Notes: generated by a model from the sequence alone, not told the origin. A stretch of DNA of 35,997 nucleotides from Fimenecus sp045655645 (GCA_045655645.1 JAZOPS010000005.1:1-35997), one strand, 5' to 3'. Positions 16,575 to 25,720 are shown, counted from the stretch's first letter. Program-made: numbers and translations.

Positions 16575-18107
16575 TTATTTAATACTAAAGTTTTCGCAAT
16601 CAATTATTTTCTTAAACTTTCGATATGTTTTATCTCGTGGTTTTACATTAATATTTTCTAAAACTATATCTTTCGCATGTCTTACAAATACTCCGTATGC
16701 ATTTATGTTTCTGAAACGATTGCATTCGGGGTATTCTTTTTCTTGCTCAGGAATTTTAAATCTAAAATCGAAGTAATCCTTTCCATCAGAATATTTAATA
16801 TCAAAATTTTCAAGTTTAACATCTTTGATTTTTTGATTAGGAATACCCATAATCATTGTTGGTATTTCAACATTTTTTGCGGTAACCTTTTTTATGTTGA
16901 TATTTTGAATTTGGCCTTTGCTGTCAAGTTCAGGCTTTTTATCACCATTTCGGTTGCACAGTCTTATAAACAAAGGGCAAGCCATTGAATCCATTTCAAT
17001 ATTTGAAATATTTATATTGCTTACTCTTGCACCATCACATGATTCTATTGATATTCCGCTCACACCTGCAGGGTAAATATCATTAAGATAAAATTTGCAA
17101 TTTTCAACTGTAACATCACTTATATCTAATGAAGTTTCTGTTCCTATTTTAAATGCATTAGTGCAAGAAATCACTTCACAATCGTGAACATAGATATTAC
17201 TCATACCGCGCTTGCTAGCAACATCAAGATTGTTTTTAATTCTTAATCCGTCATCACCTGAAGTTGACACACTCATATTATTTTTAAGCACAATTCCATC
17301 ATCAGCAGTTGAAACAAAGCAATTCTTGATAACAACATTTGAAGAGCCGCAAATATCAATGCCATCAGTATTTGCAATATGACGATTATTGTCTATTACT
17401 ATGTTTGAAATGTTAACATCATTAGAAGAATTAACATTTACAGTCCACATTGCAGAATTTTCAAGTATTAGGTTATATAATTTAATACAGTTGCAATTTC
17501 TCAAGAATAATAGATATCCATATTTACTCTTGTGTGGAAAACGAATTCTTTTTCTGTATTCTTGTCGCAAGTCCCAAACATCAAGTGTTTTGTCAAACTG
17601 TTTAGCTTTTGGTGGTAAATATGGTTTTAGGGAAAAATAATTACCTTCACCACAAATTTTACCAGGACCAACAATAGCGATGTTTTCACATGAGTCAGCA
17701 AAAATTAAAGCATTTTCTGTAAAATCATCAGTATTATGCGACGCAATAATTGAAGAATCTTTTCTGATATACAAAATAACATTGCTTTTTAAATAAATAG
17801 TTCCGCTTGTATAGTCTCCACCATCAATTACAACAACTCCCCCACCGTTTTTACTGCAATTTTCAATTGCAGAATTTATAGATTGAGCATTGTTTATTGT
17901 TGTTTCGTTTGGAATTGCACCAAAATCACGAACAAATACAGCATTATCTAACGGAAGAGTCAAACTTTCATTTATGTATTTTGAAAACGGAATATCTTTA
18001 TAAAAATCTCCATCAAAAACTTCTGTGAAAACTTCGCCATCATATATTTTAAAATCTTTTTGAAGTTTTGGGAAAAATGAACCCAAATGATTTAACAATC
18101 GTGACAT
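16575..18107 (-). CDS. glycoside hydrolase family 28-like (polygalacturonase-type) protein, no signal peptide
   Basis: Right-handed beta-helix protein of the GH28 type, which cleaves galacturonic acid or rhamnogalacturonan linkages. The N-terminal half has the pectin-lyase-like block GAIPNETTINNAQSINSAIE and GGGVVVIDGGDYTSGTIYLKSNV-type coils. The catalytic set is NTDGID (246-251) and the Asp pair D269-D270 in STADDGIVLKNN. This loop appears again in altered form as STSGDDGLRIKNN (281-293), and no clear Gly-His-Gly motif is present. Length is 510 residues. There is no signal peptide (start MSRLLNHLGSFFPKLQ), so it probably acts inside the cell on imported oligosaccharides. AGAGGTGA precedes the ATG. 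It is followed by an acetyltransferase gene. The exact substrate cannot be told. Confidence 0.85.
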   Translation of the reverse strand: MSRLLNHLGSFFPKLQKDFKIYDGEVFTEVFDGDFYKDIPFSKYINESLTLPLDNAVFVRDFGAIPNETTINNAQSINSAIENCSKNGGGVVVIDGGDYTSGTIYLKSNVILYIRKDSSIIASHNTDDFTENALIFADSCENIAIVGPGKICGEGNYFSLKPYLPPKAKQFDKTLDVWDLRQEYRKRIRFPHKSKYGYLLFLRNCNCIKLYNLILENSAMWTVNVNSSNDVNISNIVIDNNRHIANTDGIDICGSSNVVIKNCFVSTADDGIVLKNNMSVSTSGDDGLRIKNNLDVASKRGMSNIYVHDCEVISCTNAFKIGTETSLDISDVTVENCKFYLNDIYPAGVSGISIESCDGARVSNINISNIEMDSMACPLFIRLCNRNGDKKPELDSKGQIQNINIKKVTAKNVEIPTMIMGIPNQKIKDVKLENFDIKYSDGKDYFDFRFKIPEQEKEYPECNRFRNINAYGVFVRHAKDIVLENINVKPRDKTYRKFKKIIDCENFSIK

Positions 18108-18125
18108 AGAATCACCTCTGTTGAT

Positions 18126-18131
18126 ATTCTA
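18126..18131 (-). promoter_or_regulatory. extended -10 of the GH28 gene promoter
   Basis: Minus strand TATGCTAGAAT gives an extended -10 (TGC then TAGAAT, 18131-18126) about 20 bases before the ATG. No clear -35 is seen at the proper spacing. Confidence 0.45.
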
Positions 18132-18172
18132 GCATAAAAATTATTAAAAATAAAGGCAATATCAAGTATTTT

Positions 18173-18203
18173 TTGACGTTAAGTTCATATTCTATTATGA
18201 ACT
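18173..18203 (+). promoter_or_regulatory. asnB promoter overlapped by an inverted-repeat operator candidate
   Basis: The -35 TTGACG (18173-18178) and -10 TATGAA (18196-18201) are 17 bases apart. A perfect inverted repeat AGTTCATA-N6-TATGAACT (18182-18203) covers the spacer and -10. This geometry suits a dimeric repressor, but the protein is unknown. Confidence 0.6.
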
Positions 18204-18223
18204 AATATTTATGAGGTGATTTT

Positions 18224-20053
18224 ATGTGTGGTATTGCAGGTGAAGTGTCATTTTCAGGCTCTTTAATAAAGAATAAAGACTCATTTTTAAAAATGCAAAA
18301 AGTATTAGAACCCCGTGGCCCTGACCAAAACGGTATATTTATCAAAGATAATGTAGCACTAATACATTCAAGACTTTGTGTTATCGATATAGAAAACGGA
18401 ATACAACCAATGAGCGCAAAATATGGTGAAAAAGAATGTACACTTGTATATAATGGTGAGTTATACAATACAGATGAAATCAGAAATGAACTAATTGGTC
18501 TCGGACACAAATTTTTAGGTCATTCAGATACAGAGGTAATATTAAAATCTTATATTCAATGGGAAGAAAATTGTTTAGAAAGGTTTAATGGTATTTTTGC
18601 GTTTGCTATTTGGGATGATTACAAACAACATCTATTTTTTGCTCGTGACAGAATCGGCGTTAAACCATTATTTTATACAATTCAAGATAATTCTTTTATC
18701 TTTGGTTCTGAAATCAAGGCGTTGCTTGAACACAAGTATGTTGAAGCTAAAATTGATGAAAATTCAATAGCAGAAATTATGTTTATTGGACCCGGAAGAA
18801 CACCGGGATGCGGAGTTATTAAAGGAATTAATGAAGTTAAGCCTGCATGCTGTGGATATTACTCAAAAAGTGGAATAAAAATCAGAAAATACTGGACGTT
18901 AAAGGACAAAGAGCATAAAGATAATTTTGCTCAAACTGTTGAGAAAGTTCGAGAGCTTGTAAAAGATGCTATTACTAGGCAATTAGTTTCTGATGTACCT
19001 GTTGGTACCTTTCTTTCAGGTGGTCTTGATTCAAGTATTATCTCATCAGTTGCAAATTCATATTTTATGAAACAAAACAAGCAGTTAAAAACCTTTTCTG
19101 TTACTTATGAAAATAATGATAAATATTTTAAAACTAGTAAATTTCAGCCTAACAGTGATACGGAATATATTAAGAAGATGGTTGACTATCTTGGTTGTGA
19201 ACACCATTTGATTACTTTAAATAACAAGGACCTTGCTAACGCTTTATATATGGCAGTAGATGCTCGCGATTTACCCGGAATGAGTGATGTTGATTCATCT
19301 TTGCTCTTATTTTGTAAAGAGATTAAAAAACATTGCACGGTGGCACTATCAGGTGAATGTGCAGACGAAATATTTGGTGGATATCCTTGGTATCGTGACA
19401 AGGATATCAGAGTAATTAATGGTTTCCCTTGGGCACAATCAACTGGGTATAGAAAATCATTTTTAAAAGATGACATAAAAATACCCAATGCTGAAAATTA
19501 TGTTTATTCTCGATATAAAGATACACTTATAAACACATCAAAAATTGCTGGTTTATCCCCTCTTGAATCAAGAATGAAAGAAATGATGAAATTAAATTTA
19601 GATTGGTTTATGCAAACCCTTCTCGATAGAAAAGACAGAATGAGTATGTACAATGCACTTGAAGTTAGAGTTCCTTTCTGTGATTACAGAATTGCTGAAT
19701 ATCTCTATTCTGTACCTTGGGAATATAAAGACTATAAATCATACGAAAAAGGTCTTTTGCGTGAAGCAATGCAAGATATATTACCTAATGAAGTTCTTTG
19801 GAGAAAGAAAAGTCCATATCCTAAAACACATAATCCTGAATACTTGAAAATAGTATCTGATATGTTAATGGAAATAATTGAAAATCCAACATCTAAAATT
19901 TTTGAATTCATAAAAAAAGAAGAATTGCTCAAACTATTGAATACAGACAGAAACGAGCCGTGGTATGGACAGTTAATGACAACACCACAAACAATTGCAT
20001 ATTTTGTTCAAATTAATTATTGGCTCGAAAAATACAAAATTTCAATAGTTTAG
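18224..20053 (+). CDS. asnB: asparagine synthase (glutamine-hydrolysing)
   Basis: Makes asparagine from aspartate, ATP and glutamine. The 609-residue protein has an intact N-terminal Ntn-glutaminase (nucleophile C2 in MCGIAG, R50 in HSRLCVID, N77-G78 in VYNGELYN, D102) and a synthetase domain with the ATP loop FLSGGLDSS (SGGLDSS 265-271) and ALSGECADEIFGGYPWY. GAGGTGA precedes the ATG. It is followed by ldh after 11 bases, probably one transcript. Its intact glutaminase set contrasts with the degenerate one in the PurF-like protein of this window. Confidence 0.96.
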   Translation: MCGIAGEVSFSGSLIKNKDSFLKMQKVLEPRGPDQNGIFIKDNVALIHSRLCVIDIENGIQPMSAKYGEKECTLVYNGELYNTDEIRNELIGLGHKFLGHSDTEVILKSYIQWEENCLERFNGIFAFAIWDDYKQHLFFARDRIGVKPLFYTIQDNSFIFGSEIKALLEHKYVEAKIDENSIAEIMFIGPGRTPGCGVIKGINEVKPACCGYYSKSGIKIRKYWTLKDKEHKDNFAQTVEKVRELVKDAITRQLVSDVPVGTFLSGGLDSSIISSVANSYFMKQNKQLKTFSVTYENNDKYFKTSKFQPNSDTEYIKKMVDYLGCEHHLITLNNKDLANALYMAVDARDLPGMSDVDSSLLLFCKEIKKHCTVALSGECADEIFGGYPWYRDKDIRVINGFPWAQSTGYRKSFLKDDIKIPNAENYVYSRYKDTLINTSKIAGLSPLESRMKEMMKLNLDWFMQTLLDRKDRMSMYNALEVRVPFCDYRIAEYLYSVPWEYKDYKSYEKGLLREAMQDILPNEVLWRKKSPYPKTHNPEYLKIVSDMLMEIIENPTSKIFEFIKKEELLKLLNTDRNEPWYGQLMTTPQTIAYFVQINYWLEKYKISIV

Positions 20054-20064
20054 CAGGGGTAAAA

Positions 20065-21030
20065 ATGAAAAATACGGATTTAAAAAAGGTAGCTTTAGTT
20101 GGCACGGGCTTTGTTGGAATGAGTTTTGCTTACGCACTTATGAATAGTGGAGAATGTGACCAGCTAGTTCTAATTGATATAAATAAGACAAAAGCTCACG
20201 GCGAAGCCATGGATATGAATCATGGATTAGCATTTGCCAAAAGAAATATGTTAATTTTTGATGGTGAATATTGTGATTGTCATGATGCGGATATAGTAGT
20301 AATTGCTGCAGGGGTTAATCAAAAAGACGGCGAAGGAAGAATTGCACTTTTACAAAGAAATTATGAGGTATTCAAAACAATTATTGACCCCATTATAAAA
20401 AGTGGTTTTGAAGGTATATTTTTAGTTGCAACTAATCCAGTTGATATTATGACGAAGATTACTCTTGACTTATCAGGCTTTGATAAGAAAAAAGTTATTG
20501 GAAGTGGCACAACACTAGATACAGCGCGCCTTCGTTATTTACTTGGCGACTATTTCAGCATTGACCCAAGAAATGTGCATGCTTATGTTATTGGTGAACA
20601 TGGTGACAGCGAGATTATTCCTTGGTCACAAGCTTATATTACAACTAAAAGTGTATTTGATGTTGTAGAACATTCAAAAGGAAAATTTTCTATTGAAGAT
20701 TTAAATAAAATAAGCAGAAATGTAACCAGCGCAGCGCAAGAGATTATTAAAGCGAAAGGTGCAACTTATTATGGAATTGGTATGTCACTTGTGAGAATTG
20801 TCAGGGCAATTTTTGGTGATGAAAAAAGTGCGTTAACTGTTTCGGTAATGCTTAATGGTCACTACGGAATTAATAATGTGTATGCGGGGTTACCTGCAAT
20901 AATTGGGCGTAATGGCATTGAGGATATTATAGTACTTGATTTAAAAAACGAAGAAAAAGAAAAGTTCATAAAATCATGTTTATTTTTAAAAGAAACAGCT
21001 AGTAAAATAAAAGAAGAGCACATCAAATGA
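20065..21030 (+). CDS. ldh: L-lactate dehydrogenase
   Basis: Reduces pyruvate to lactate with NADH. The 321-residue protein has the NAD loop VGTGFVGMSFAYAL, D38 at the end of strand two (LVLIDIN, an NAD preference mark), Q86 in AGVNQKDGEGR (the residue that favours lactate over malate), R92, substrate Arg in LDTARLR and the proton-relay His H179 in IGEHGDSEIIPWS. The frame is open upstream into asnB, but AGGGG precedes the ATG at 20065. It lies behind asnB and shares its promoter. The stop codon TGA is part of the terminator stem. Confidence 0.95.
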   Translation: MKNTDLKKVALVGTGFVGMSFAYALMNSGECDQLVLIDINKTKAHGEAMDMNHGLAFAKRNMLIFDGEYCDCHDADIVVIAAGVNQKDGEGRIALLQRNYEVFKTIIDPIIKSGFEGIFLVATNPVDIMTKITLDLSGFDKKKVIGSGTTLDTARLRYLLGDYFSIDPRNVHAYVIGEHGDSEIIPWSQAYITTKSVFDVVEHSKGKFSIEDLNKISRNVTSAAQEIIKAKGATYYGIGMSLVRIVRAIFGDEKSALTVSVMLNGHYGINNVYAGLPAIIGRNGIEDIIVLDLKNEEKEKFIKSCLFLKETASKIKEEHIK

Positions 21031-21043
21031 TGTGCTCTTTTAA
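21013..21043. terminator. bidirectional terminator between ldh and the MreB-like gene
   Basis: Perfect stem AAGAGCACATCA/TGATGTGCTCTT (21014-21025 and 21028-21039) followed by a T-rich run on each strand. It includes the last codons of ldh and reaches the stop region of the opposite gene. Confidence 0.88.
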
Positions 21044-22095
21044 ATATTTTTGCTATCTAATCTTCTGATTTTCTCCCTAATTTCATCCTTAAAGATAAAT
21101 CTATAACCATTATCCTCTAACAATTTATCATTTTTCAAAAGTTTTCCAAGACCTTTTACTTTTGCAAGAGTTGGTTCATCAATGACTTCACAACGAATAT
21201 TAGTTTCTTCTTCAAGTCTTTGTGCTATATCAAAAATCAAAGAACCTCCACCACAAAGGCTAATTCCATGGTCTGCAGCATCAGCTAACAATTCTGGTGG
21301 TATATTCTGCATTGCATCATTAATTTCACTGACAAGAAGTGAAACCTGTTCATCTACAAAAGGATAAACTTCATTGGATGTTATTTCAAATGAAATTGGC
21401 ATTTCATCAAGATTGCTTTTTCCTGATATAAATAAAGCAGTTTCGCAATCACGACTAATTGCAGATGTGATTTTATTTTTAATTTCACGAATTGTATGTG
21501 GTCCAACTAAAATATCTCTATCTCTTTTAAGATGTCGTTCAACAGCGCAATCAATATCATAACTACCACGATTAATAGTTCCTGTACCTGCAAGACTACC
21601 CATTGAAATGATTGCAAATTCTGTAACCTGATGTCCGATATCAAGCACCATGCGTCCGCCAATTTTTTCAGCGTCAACATTACATCCAAAAGCAGAAGCT
21701 AAAATACCTTCAACTAAACAAACGCGACCAGCACCAGCCAACGTTATTGCGTCAAAAAAGGTCTTCTTCTCAAAGCTCGTTGCATTAGAAGATAAACATA
21801 TCATAACATTAGGCTTATAAACTCTGTTACCGCACACAGCCTCTAAATAAAACCTAAGCATTTTTTCAGCTAAAACAAAGTCGGAAATGACACCGTTTTG
21901 GATTACTTGCACTATCTCAATTTCTTCTCCACATCTGCCTAACATATCATCGGCTGCTTTACCAAAAGCAATGGGTTGACGACTATCAACTGAAATGGCA
22001 GCAATTGACGGCTCATTAACAACTATACCTTTATTTTCAGCATAAATTTTAATTGATGATGAACCAAAATCAATACCAATTTTCATTCCTTTCAC
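21040..22095 (-). CDS. divergent MreB-like actin homologue
   Basis: Probably a bacterial actin related to MreB/Mbl, which guides the elongation wall-synthesis machinery at the inner membrane face. The 351-residue protein has the MreB N-terminus GIDFGSSSIKIYAENKGIVV, the NEPSIAAI block, PNVMICLSSNATSFEKKTF, and the second phosphate site DIGHQVTEFAI (152-162), which is DxGxGTTE in MreB. The adenosine motif ISLCGGGSLIF is kept. The usual IEEPMAAAIG reads VEGILASAFG. Start: GTG at 22095, seven bases after a perfect AGGAGG; the ATG three codons on is too distant. It lies 30 bases after typA and is probably cotranscribed. The changed nucleotide-site residues suggest altered ATPase behaviour. Confidence 0.82.
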   Translation of the reverse strand: MKGMKIGIDFGSSSIKIYAENKGIVVNEPSIAAISVDSRQPIAFGKAADDMLGRCGEEIEIVQVIQNGVISDFVLAEKMLRFYLEAVCGNRVYKPNVMICLSSNATSFEKKTFFDAITLAGAGRVCLVEGILASAFGCNVDAEKIGGRMVLDIGHQVTEFAIISMGSLAGTGTINRGSYDIDCAVERHLKRDRDILVGPHTIREIKNKITSAISRDCETALFISGKSNLDEMPISFEITSNEVYPFVDEQVSLLVSEINDAMQNIPPELLADAADHGISLCGGGSLIFDIAQRLEEETNIRCEVIDEPTLAKVKGLGKLLKNDKLLEDNGYRFIFKDEIREKIRRLDSKNI

Positions 22096-22125
22096 GGTAT
22101 CACCTCCTGTGTAAATTACATAAAT

Positions 22126-23946
22126 TTATTTCTTCTTGAACTGTTGTTTCAATCTTAAATCTTTTGAGAGAATGGTTTTTCTTAAGCGAATACTTGTTGG
22201 TGTAACTTCCATGAGTTCGTCGTCTTTTATAAATTCCATTGATTGTTCAAGACTTAATACGGTATGTGGTATAAGTCTTAAGGCGTCGTCCGAGCCCGAA
22301 GCACGAGTGTTTGTCAAGTGTTTTGATTTACATATATTGCAAGTTAAGTCTTCGTTCTTTGAACATTCGCCAACAATCATACCCTCATATACTGGTACAC
22401 CAGGACCTATAAACAATCTTCCCCTATCCTGTGTATTGAAAAGACCATAAGCTGTGCTTTCGCCTGATTCGTGAGCAACAATTGAACCTCTTTCGCGTGT
22501 TTCAATATCGCCTTTATAAGGTTCATAGCCTGCAAAAAGGTTGTTCATTATACCATTACCGTTTGTATCAGTCATAAACTCTGAACGATAGCCAATAAGA
22601 CCACGCGCAGGGATTTTAAATTCAAGATGAGTTGAACCACCATCACGAGTGCCCATATTTTCAAGTTCACCACGGCGAGAACCAATTTTCATCATAACCG
22701 CACCAACATATTCTTCAGGTACTTCAACAATTAAAAGTTCCATTGGCTCTAAAAGTTCACCTTTTTCAAACTTAGTAATAACTTTTGGTCTTGAAACTTG
22801 AAATTCATATCCTTGACGTCGCATCGTTTCAATAAGAATTGACAAGTGCAATTCACCACGACCTGAAACCTTGAAAGTATCTGTTGATTCTGTTTCTTCA
22901 ACGCGCATACTTACATTTGTTTCAACTTCTTTAAAGAGTCGGTCACGAAGGTTTCTTGATGTAACAAATTTCCCTTCTTTACCAGCAAAAGGACTATCGT
23001 TAACAATAAAGTTCATTGAAATTGTTGGTTCATCAATTTTGATGAATGGTAATGGCTCGATGCAATCAGGTGAGCAAATTGTTTCACCAATATTAAGTCC
23101 TGTAATACCTGAAACGCATATAATATCACCAACAGAAGCAGTTTCAACCTCAACACGCTTCAAACCATCAAACTGGTATAAACGAGAAATCTTAACATTT
23201 TCTTGTGTACCATCAGCCTTACATAAAACTACATTGTCATTTCGATTAATTCTACCGCGTTCAACTCTACCAATGCCTATTCTACCTATATAATCATCAT
23301 AATCAAGGCTAGAAAATAATACTTGTAAAGGAGCATCTACATCACCTTCTGGCGCTTCAATGTTTTCTATGATAGCATCAAATAAAGGTCGCATATCACC
23401 ACTTCTTGCGTTTTGGTCTGCAGATGCATATCCATCACGACCAGATGCATAAATAACAGGAAATTCTAACTGGTCATCGTTAGCGCCCAATTCAATAAAC
23501 AAATCAAGCACTTCATCGATTACTTCATCGGGACGAGCACCAGGTCTGTCAATTTTATTTACAACAACGACAACTTTCTTTTCAAGGCCAAGAGCTTTCT
23601 TCAAAACAAATCTTGTTTGTGGCATACATCCTTCAAAAGCGTCAACAAGCAACAACACACCATCGACCATCATAAGAATTCGTTCTACTTCGCCACCAAA
23701 GTCAGCGTGGCCAGGTGTATCAACAATATTAATTTTAATATCGTTATATTGTACAGATGTATTTTTTGAAAGAATTGTAATTCCGCGTTCTCTTTCAAGG
23801 TCATTAGAGTCCATAACTCTGTCTTGTACTTGCTCATTCTGTCTAAAAATACCACTCTGTTTTAAAAGCTCATCAACCAATGTTGTTTTACCATGGTCAA
23901 CGTGAGCAATAATTGCTATATTTCTTACATCTTCTCTTATTTTCAA
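22126..23946 (-). CDS. typA: ribosome-associated GTPase TypA/BipA
   Basis: Translational GTPase of the elongation factor G superfamily that binds ribosomes and helps ribosome assembly and stress adaptation. The 606-residue protein has G1 IAHVDHGKTTLVDEL, G3 DTPGHADFGGE and G4 NKIDRPGARPDEV, followed by EF-G-like domains and a TypA-specific C-terminus (SRRGELENMGTRDGG, RGLIGYRSEFMTDTNG). The start chosen is TTG at 23946, which follows AAGGTGA and gives the usual N-terminus (M)KIREDVRNIAI; GTG at 23955 or TTG at 23961 would lie in or before that site. It is followed by the MreB-like gene. Confidence 0.95.
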   Translation of the reverse strand: MKIREDVRNIAIIAHVDHGKTTLVDELLKQSGIFRQNEQVQDRVMDSNDLERERGITILSKNTSVQYNDIKINIVDTPGHADFGGEVERILMMVDGVLLLVDAFEGCMPQTRFVLKKALGLEKKVVVVVNKIDRPGARPDEVIDEVLDLFIELGANDDQLEFPVIYASGRDGYASADQNARSGDMRPLFDAIIENIEAPEGDVDAPLQVLFSSLDYDDYIGRIGIGRVERGRINRNDNVVLCKADGTQENVKISRLYQFDGLKRVEVETASVGDIICVSGITGLNIGETICSPDCIEPLPFIKIDEPTISMNFIVNDSPFAGKEGKFVTSRNLRDRLFKEVETNVSMRVEETESTDTFKVSGRGELHLSILIETMRRQGYEFQVSRPKVITKFEKGELLEPMELLIVEVPEEYVGAVMMKIGSRRGELENMGTRDGGSTHLEFKIPARGLIGYRSEFMTDTNGNGIMNNLFAGYEPYKGDIETRERGSIVAHESGESTAYGLFNTQDRGRLFIGPGVPVYEGMIVGECSKNEDLTCNICKSKHLTNTRASGSDDALRLIPHTVLSLEQSMEFIKDDELMEVTPTSIRLRKTILSKDLRLKQQFKKK

Positions 23947-23979
23947 ATAATTCACCTTCAAAATTTAATTCTGCTATTT

Positions 23980-24008
23980 ATTTTACCACTTATAAAGCTT
24001 TTCTGCAA
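23980..24008 (-). promoter_or_regulatory. promoter of typA
   Basis: Minus strand: -35 TTGCAG (24008-24003), 17-base spacer and -10 TAAAAT (23985-23980), about 35 bases before the start. Confidence 0.75.
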
Positions 24009-24040
24009 GGTACAAATAACATAAAATACACTTTCATATC

Positions 24041-24069
24041 TTTACAAAACAGTAAAAATAGTCTAAAAT
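24041..24069 (+). promoter_or_regulatory. promoter of the DUF4091/GH123-like gene and rodA
   Basis: The -35 TTTACA (24041-24046) and -10 TAAAAT (24064-24069) are 17 bases apart. It is back to back with the typA promoter. Confidence 0.75.
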
Positions 24070-24096
24070 TTATTGTAATCTTATTGGGGTGATTTT

Positions 24097-25710
24097 ATGA
24101 GTGCTATAACAAATATTAAGATTATATCTTCTCTTGAAAAGTTGTATTTTAATGATAATATACCTAACACAACACTTAAAAGTTTTTCGATGCTCAAAAA
24201 TGAGAAGAAATCATTTCAAATTGCCATTGAGAGTAATGATAATATAAATATCAATTTTGATGTAAAAACAAGTTTAAATGGCTTTAAGCTCTATAAGGTA
24301 ACAGATATAAAATCTGATTTTCCAATGGCAAAAGGTGCAGATAATTATTTTCGCTTTAGCGACAACGGTTATTACCCTGATTTGTTAATACCTATAAACA
24401 ATGATTTTGAATTAAAAAAAGGCACCAATTCCATTTGGGTTGAAATTGATGCAAATCAAAATTATGTTGGTAATCATTTTTTTTCAATAAATATTGAAGA
24501 CATTTGTGAAGAATTGACCATTGACATAATAGATGCAGAATTAGATTTTTCTGATTTTGTTTATACAAACTGGTTTCACACAGATTGCTTAATGTCTTAT
24601 TATGGCATTGAAGTCTTTTCCGATGAATATTGGCGCGTTACTGAAAACTTTTTAAAAACAGCTTGTGATTATGGAATGAATTGTGTTTTAACACCAATAT
24701 TTACTCCCCCACTTGATACTGAAATTGGAAAAGAAAGACCAACAGTTCAATTAGTTGATGTAACATTAAACAATGGAAAATATTTATTTAATTTTGACAA
24801 ATTAACAAAATGGATTGATATGTCAAAAAAATGTGGTATTACTCATTTTGAAATGGCTCATTTCTTTACACAATGGGGTGCAAAACACGCACCAAAAATC
24901 ATGGCAACTGTTGATGGTGAATATAAAAAGATTTTTGGATGGGAAACAAAATCAGTTTCAAAAGAATATAAAAGATTTTTAACGGAGTTTTCTGTTGAAT
25001 TAAAAAAATATTTTGAAGAAAATAATTTAAAAGACAGAGTTTTGATTCATGTTAGTGATGAGCCAAATTTTGGGATGATTCGCTCTTATTCTAAAGCCTC
25101 AAAACTTATCCACAAACTATTTAAAGGCTATAAAATTGTTGATGCCTTGTCAGATGTATGGTTTTATAGATTGGGAATTGTGTCCAACCCAATTCCATCT
25201 AATGACCATATTGATAAGTTTCTTAGCAAGAGTAATAATTTGTGGATATATTATTGCAGTGCGCAAATCAAAAAATATGTTTCAAATAGATTCTTTTGTA
25301 ACGATTCTATAAGAACCCGCGTAATTGGCTATCAAATGTATAAATATGATATTAAAGGCTTTTTACATTGGGGGTATAATTTCTATTACAGCCAACTTTC
25401 AAAAGGCTTAATTGACCCATTTACGGTAACAGATGCAGGAAAAGCATTTCCGTCAGGTGATAGCTTTGTTGTTTACCCCGACAAAGACGGAACACCTTTA
25501 CAATCAATTAGACTGAAAGTGTTTTATGATGCATTACAGGATATGGCTGCGTTAAAAACGCTTGAAAAGTTGACTAATAAAGAAAAATGTCTTAATATTA
25601 TAGAAGAAAACAAAAAACACTCAATTACATTTTCTGAATATCCACATTCAAATGAGTGGTTGCTGGATACTCGTGATAAAATCAACTTAGAAATCAAAAC
25701 AAATTTATAA
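24097..25710 (+). CDS. DUF4091 (GH123-like) domain protein, no signal peptide
   Basis: Probably a glycosidase-like protein of the DUF4091/GH123 group, whose known members remove N-acetylgalactosamine using an adjacent Asp-Glu pair. The 537-residue protein has an N-terminal beta-sandwich-like half (to about 150), a likely TIM-barrel part (FVYTNWFHTDC, THFEMAHFFTQWG) with candidate catalytic D321-E322 in LIHVSDEPNF, and the DUF4091 C-terminal signature VYPDKDGTPLQSIRLKVFYDALQD. No signal peptide or membrane segment is seen, so it should act in the cytosol. GGGGTGA precedes the ATG at 24097. It is followed after ten bases by rodA, a surprising partner. Substrate is unknown, and the DE pair assignment is by motif only. 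Confidence 0.72.
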   Translation: MSAITNIKIISSLEKLYFNDNIPNTTLKSFSMLKNEKKSFQIAIESNDNININFDVKTSLNGFKLYKVTDIKSDFPMAKGADNYFRFSDNGYYPDLLIPINNDFELKKGTNSIWVEIDANQNYVGNHFFSINIEDICEELTIDIIDAELDFSDFVYTNWFHTDCLMSYYGIEVFSDEYWRVTENFLKTACDYGMNCVLTPIFTPPLDTEIGKERPTVQLVDVTLNNGKYLFNFDKLTKWIDMSKKCGITHFEMAHFFTQWGAKHAPKIMATVDGEYKKIFGWETKSVSKEYKRFLTEFSVELKKYFEENNLKDRVLIHVSDEPNFGMIRSYSKASKLIHKLFKGYKIVDALSDVWFYRLGIVSNPIPSNDHIDKFLSKSNNLWIYYCSAQIKKYVSNRFFCNDSIRTRVIGYQMYKYDIKGFLHWGYNFYYSQLSKGLIDPFTVTDAGKAFPSGDSFVVYPDKDGTPLQSIRLKVFYDALQDMAALKTLEKLTNKEKCLNIIEENKKHSITFSEYPHSNEWLLDTRDKINLEIKTNL

Positions 25711-25720
25711 TGGTGAAAAT

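Noticed and set aside
22871..23293. 140-residue open frame on the plus strand
   Set aside because: It lies wholly antisense to typA, has no ribosome site and no family motif; a shadow of the real gene.
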